DNA from: Streptomyces sp. Je 1-332
GTDB lineage: Bacteria; Actinomycetota; Actinomycetes; Streptomycetales; Streptomycetaceae
Reading direction: 5' to 3'
NCBI RefSeq assembly: GCF_040730185.1
Contig: NZ_CP160402.1
Span: forward strand, 3,534,001 to 3,598,000
DNA length: 64,000 nt
How positions within the stretch are numbered: position 1 is the first letter of the stretch; the number at the start of each line of letters is the position of its first letter. This document shows, one piece after another, positions 60,750 through 64,000 of this stretch. A program made the translations under genes and the position numbers. The notes below the pieces were generated by a model that did not search any database, was not told where the DNA came from, and was given only the letters and a program-made list of their open reading frames with translations.

Positions 60750-61349
60750 ATGGCGAAGGAAGCGCCGCGCCGCTGGGACCGCCGCATGCAGCAGCGGCTG
60801 GCGCACGGGGAGGCGGCAGCCCTCGGCGAGCTGTACGACCGCTTCGCCTCGCTCGTGCACGGCCTCGCCCACCGCGTGCTCGGCGACGAGGACGCCGCCG
60901 ACCGGATCACCCGCGAGGTCTTCGCCCACGTCTGGGAGAACCCCGACGCGTACGACCCCAAGCAGGGCCCCCTGCGCTCCTGGGTCGCCACGCTCACCCA
61001 CCAGCGGGCCGTCCGGCGCCTTCGCCAGACCGAGTCCGCCGCCCTGGCCCGCGGCGGCGAGGGCACCACCGAGGACCTGGAGCGCAAGGTGCGCCGCGCG
61101 TCGGCCGCCGCCCGCGCCGACTACATCGTCACGGCCATGCCCGCCCCGCTGCGCGCCGCCCTGGAGCTGGCCTACTTCCAGCGGCGTGACTACCGCCAGA
61201 CGGCGGCCGACCTCGGCGTGACGGAGGACGAGGCCCGGCGTCGTCTGCGCCTCGGTCTGCAACTGCTCTCCACCGCGAACGACGCGGCGGCACCCGCCGA
61301 CCCGCACCCCTCACCGGGCGCCCGCCCCGGTTACGGGAGAGCGCTGTGA
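60750..61349 (+). CDS. ECF-type RNA polymerase sigma factor
   Basis: 199 residues. Region 2: LGELYDRFASLVHGLAHRVLGDEDAADRITREVFAHVWENPDAYDPKQGPLRSWVATLTHQRAVRRLR (about 27-95); region 4: VTAMPAPLRAALELAYFQRRDYRQTAADLGVTEDEARRRLRLGLQLL (about 128-175). Its stop overlaps the next gene's start as GTGA, a usual arrangement for a sigma and its anti-sigma factor. Confidence 0.92.
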   Translation: MAKEAPRRWDRRMQQRLAHGEAAALGELYDRFASLVHGLAHRVLGDEDAADRITREVFAHVWENPDAYDPKQGPLRSWVATLTHQRAVRRLRQTESAALARGGEGTTEDLERKVRRASAAARADYIVTAMPAPLRAALELAYFQRRDYRQTAADLGVTEDEARRRLRLGLQLLSTANDAAAPADPHPSPGARPGYGRAL

Positions 61350-62674
61350 ACGGGCCCGGCCGGCAGGAACCGTTCGAGGAACCGGACCGCCCCGAGAACG
61401 GAGACAGCAACGGCAACGGCGGCGGAAACGGCGGCGGTGAGCACAAGGACGCCCGTCGCCCGCCTCGTATACCGCTGCCCCGCACCTCCATAGAGGACAC
61501 CGGCGCCCCCTTGCCCGACCCTCCGCTCGCCCTCGACCACCGCGTCCTGAAGTCCCTGCTGGGGGCATGGGCGCTCGCCGCCTGCTCGGTCGAGGAAGCC
61601 GTGGCCGTCGAGGAGCACCTGGGCCACTGCGGCCCCTGCGCGGAAGAGGCGCTGCGGCTGCGCGACGCGGTGGGTCTGCTGCATCAGGAGGAGAGCCTCG
61701 ACCTCGACCCGGGCCTGCGCAACCGCGTCATCGAGAGCTGCCTGGGGCGGCGCCCGCCCCGTATCCCGGTGCCCGAGTGGGCCGTTCCGTACGACGCCGA
61801 GACCGCGCGGCTCGACGCGCTCCTGCGGGACATCGGCGATTCGGAGTGGCACGCTCCGGTGCGTCTGCGGTGGTTCGAGGAGGACAGTCCGGTCAGCCGC
61901 AAGACGACGGTGGCCGGCGTGATCGCACACCTCCTCGCCGTCGACGGCCTGGTCGCGCTGGCCCTCGGCCTTGACGACCCCCTGGGCAGGGAGGCGCCAC
62001 CGCGGTCCGGCCCGGGGCACCGCACCGAGGCGTACTGGCGCGCCTCGTACTTCCCGCCCACGCGCGCGGTGCGCGGCCCCTGGCGTGAGCAGACCCACGA
62101 GCTGATCCGCACGGTGTCCTTCGCGGGAGGGGGCACGCACGGCTCGCGCGCGGGCTCCGGCGGCCTCCCCGTCCCGTACAGCCCTCCGGACGAGCAGGGC
62201 AAACGCGTCGGACTGCCGCTGCGGGACTCGATGCTGGACCGCGCCTTCGAGTGCTGGATCCACGCGGGAGACATCGCGGAGGCGGTGGACTACCCCTACG
62301 AGCCACCGTCCCCGCGCCATCTGCACCGCATGATCGACCTCGCGGCCCGGCTGCTCCCCGGCACGCTCGCCGACCGCCGCCGCGCGGGGCTCGCCGCCCC
62401 GGTGCACGGCCTGGTCGCGGCGGGCGCCCCGGGCCGCAGCCTGCGCCTGGAGGTCGAGGGCATGGGCGGCGGCGAGTGGTTCATCCCCCTCGACTCCCCC
62501 GGCGCCGACGCGTCGGCGGACCGCGAGGTGGCCCATGTGGCACTGGACGGCGTCGAGTTCTGCCGCCTGGCCGCGGGCCACGTCTCTCCGGAGGAGGCAG
62601 CGGCGGGACAGGTCGGGGACCGCGAGGCGATCAGGGACGTGCTGTTCGCGGCGGCGTCACTGAGCCGGATGTAG
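61346..62674 (+). CDS. Zinc anti-sigma factor fused to a maleylpyruvate isomerase-like domain
   Basis: 442 residues. A Gly/Asn-rich disordered N-terminus (about 1-60), then a ZAS zinc motif H91-x3-C95-x2-C98 (HLGHCGPC), then a MDMPI/DinB-type helical domain (DSEWHAPVRLRWFEEDSPVSRKTTVAGVIAHLLAVDGLVALALGLD, about 170-310) and a C-terminal MDMPI-C-like domain. The ZAS part should hold the coupled sigma factor; the DinB-like part in relatives binds a metal and mycothiol, so a thiol-redox input is a reasonable guess. No transmembrane helix. Confidence 0.87.
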   Translation: MNGPGRQEPFEEPDRPENGDSNGNGGGNGGGEHKDARRPPRIPLPRTSIEDTGAPLPDPPLALDHRVLKSLLGAWALAACSVEEAVAVEEHLGHCGPCAEEALRLRDAVGLLHQEESLDLDPGLRNRVIESCLGRRPPRIPVPEWAVPYDAETARLDALLRDIGDSEWHAPVRLRWFEEDSPVSRKTTVAGVIAHLLAVDGLVALALGLDDPLGREAPPRSGPGHRTEAYWRASYFPPTRAVRGPWREQTHELIRTVSFAGGGTHGSRAGSGGLPVPYSPPDEQGKRVGLPLRDSMLDRAFECWIHAGDIAEAVDYPYEPPSPRHLHRMIDLAARLLPGTLADRRRAGLAAPVHGLVAAGAPGRSLRLEVEGMGGGEWFIPLDSPGADASADREVAHVALDGVEFCRLAAGHVSPEEAAAGQVGDREAIRDVLFAAASLSRM

Positions 62675-62705
62675 CCAAGGGTGCTCCGGCCCAGGCAGGC
62701 CCGCC

Positions 62706-63578
62706 CTAGGCGAAGACGACCGTCCGGCGGCCGTTCAGCAGAATCCTGCGCTCGGCGTGCCACTTGACGGCTCGGGCGAGCGCCTGGCACTCCACGTCCC
62801 GGCCGATCGCGACGAGCTGGTTCGGCGTGACGTCGTGGCCGACCCGCTCGACCTCCTGCTCGATGATCGGGCCCTCGTCGAGGTCCGCCGTCACGTAGTG
62901 CGCGGTGGCGCCGATCAGCTTCACACCGCGCGCATGCGCCTGGTGGTAGGGCTTCGCGCCCTTGAAGCTCGGCAGGAAGGAGTGGTGGATGTTGATGATC
63001 CGGCCGCTGAGCTGCTTGCAGAGGTCGTCCGAGAGGACCTGCATATAGCGGGCGAGGACGACGAGCTCCACGTCCTCGGCACGCACCAGCTCCAGGAACT
63101 GCGCCTCGGCCTCCGCCTTGTTGTCCTTCGTCACCGGAATGTGGTGGAAGGGGATGTCGTACGAGGCGACCAGCTCGGCGAAGTCGGTGTGGTTGGAGAC
63201 GACCGCGGCGATCTCGACCGGCAGCGCGCCGATCCGCGAGCGGAACAGCAGGTCGTTCAGGCAGTGCCCGAACTTCGACACGAGGAGGACCACACGCATC
63301 TTGTCGTCGGCGCGGTGCAGCTGCCAGTCCATGTGGAAGGAGTCACCGATCGCGGCGAAGCTCGCCCGCAGCTTCTCCACCGTCACCGGCGGCTCCGCCG
63401 AGAAGTGGACGCGCATGAAGAAGAGTCCGGTGTCGTGGTCGCCGAACTGCTGGCTGTCCTCGATGTTGCAGCCGGTCATGAAGAGATAACTCGACACGGC
63501 GTGCACGATGCCCTGTTTGTCCGGGCAGGAGAGGGTGAGGACGTACTGCTCAGCGGGGGCGGGGACCTTCTCGTTCAT
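62706..63578 (-). CDS. purU: Formyltetrahydrofolate deformylase PurU
   Basis: 290 residues. N-terminal ACT domain (EQYVLTLSCPDKQGIVHAVSSYLFMTGCNIEDSQQF, about 10-85), then a formyltransferase-fold hydrolase domain with VSKFGHCLNDLLFRSRIG, NIHHSFLPSFKGAKPYHQAHARGVKLIGATAHYVTADLDEGPIIEQ, which includes the catalytic His and Asp. Hydrolyses 10-formyl-THF to formate and THF, balancing one-carbon pools. ACT domain suggests methionine/glycine control, known for E. coli PurU. Confidence 0.95.
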   Translation of the reverse strand: MNEKVPAPAEQYVLTLSCPDKQGIVHAVSSYLFMTGCNIEDSQQFGDHDTGLFFMRVHFSAEPPVTVEKLRASFAAIGDSFHMDWQLHRADDKMRVVLLVSKFGHCLNDLLFRSRIGALPVEIAAVVSNHTDFAELVASYDIPFHHIPVTKDNKAEAEAQFLELVRAEDVELVVLARYMQVLSDDLCKQLSGRIINIHHSFLPSFKGAKPYHQAHARGVKLIGATAHYVTADLDEGPIIEQEVERVGHDVTPNQLVAIGRDVECQALARAVKWHAERRILLNGRRTVVFA

Positions 63579-63640
63579 GCGCCCAAGGTTCCCACAACCC
63601 GGGCGCCCCAGGGGACCATTCCCGACGGGCGGGAAAGTGC

Positions 63641-64000
63641 CTAGCCCGCCGACCGCGTCATGATCCGCAGCACCTCGAGCGTCCGCGGCGGCACGTCCGC
63701 CTCCTCCCCGTCACTGACGGAGAGCCGCACATGCGCCTCGCGCGCCGCACGGACCGCCTCCGGCCACCCCGGGTGGTCCAGATAGGCGGAGACCAACGCG
63801 TCGGGCCCGACCTCGTGCATGATTCGCAGCACCCGCAGCACCGCCGTGTCGACCAGGGCCGCCTCCTCCGCGTCGCGGAAGATCGTCCCCACGTACTTCT
63901 CGGCGGACCAGTTGTCGAGCCACGTGTCCTCGACGAGCCGGTACACGGCGTCGGTCACGTCCCCGTACTCCTCGCGCCCGGCGAGCCAGCACTCACGCTG
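63641..64000 (-). CDS. SCO4402-like small protein, 5' end outside the window
   Basis: The frame is open from the stop at 63641 to the right edge (at least 119 residues); the GTG at 63958 is probably internal, because the residues before it (ECWLAGREEYG) look coding. The core DAVYRLVEDTWLDNWSAEKYVGTIFRDAEEAALV and YLDHPGWPEAVRAAREAH resemble the SCO4402 family found beside purU in Streptomyces. Function unknown. Confidence 0.75.
   Translation of the reverse strand, partial: QRECWLAGREEYGDVTDAVYRLVEDTWLDNWSAEKYVGTIFRDAEEAALVDTAVLRVLRIMHEVGPDALVSAYLDHPGWPEAVRAAREAHVRLSVSDGEEADVPPRTLEVLRIMTRSAG

Overview
The window is very GC-rich actinobacterial DNA, almost certainly from a Streptomyces. The evidence is strong third-position GC bias, GGAGG-type ribosome sites, frequent GTG starts, ATGA/GTGA stop-start overlaps, F420 genes, and above all recognisable afsR, afsS and afsK genes. 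There is no rRNA, tRNA, insertion sequence, phage or CRISPR array.

Layout. 1-5,600: end of an FG-GAP protein, then a minus-strand group with fbiC (F420 precursor synthesis), an LLM oxidoreductase and a membrane protein, then an ankyrin protein and a small secreted protein. 5,700-13,300: Tat-exported PHP-domain protein, ATP-grasp-like protein, APC permease, and a coupled amidohydrolase/aldehyde dehydrogenase pair. 13,400-18,000: two LLM oxidoreductases, an SDR and an amidohydrolase-2 enzyme. 18,277-21,650: afsR, a SARP-type direct repeat and an afsS-like gene with three 14-residue repeats. 21,900-32,600: DJ-1 protein, epoxide hydrolase, a DnaE polymerase behind a tetR gene, a VOC protein, a FadD3-like ligase and a thiolase/DUF35/crotonase operon. 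32,831-36,163: afsK and a second TetR. 36,257-59,357: acyl-CoA dehydrogenases, a second thiolase and DUF35 protein, a flavin monooxygenase, ADP-forming acyl-CoA synthetase, crotonase, HsaB-like flavin reductase, MFS transporter, GlxA-type regulator, alcohol dehydrogenase/ACAD/SDR operon, cyclase, paired ACADs and another acyl-CoA ligase. 59,400-64,000: EF-hand protein, STAS protein, sigma/anti-sigma pair, purU and a partial SCO4402-like gene.

Main observation. Sixteen copies of one palindrome, CTGACG-N3-CGTCAG (six perfect, ten with one mismatch), lie in promoter regions from 14.6 to 57.7 kb. All stand before genes for acyl-CoA or F420/flavin-linked degradation, often between divergent genes or in pairs. 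This suggests one undescribed, probably TetR-controlled catabolic regulon. The nearest candidate regulator is the TetR at 35,516. The enzymes resemble those of mycobacterial steroid side-chain and C/D-ring breakdown (FadD3, Ltp/DUF35, HsaB, heteromeric FadE, Rv3520c-like LLM), but the steroid ring-opening enzymes are absent, so the substrate is open.

Second observation. In S. coelicolor afsK, afsS and afsR sit close together. Here about 11 kb carrying dnaE, tetR and catabolic genes separates afsR-afsS from afsK, and one regulon operator lies in the divergent region upstream of afsR.
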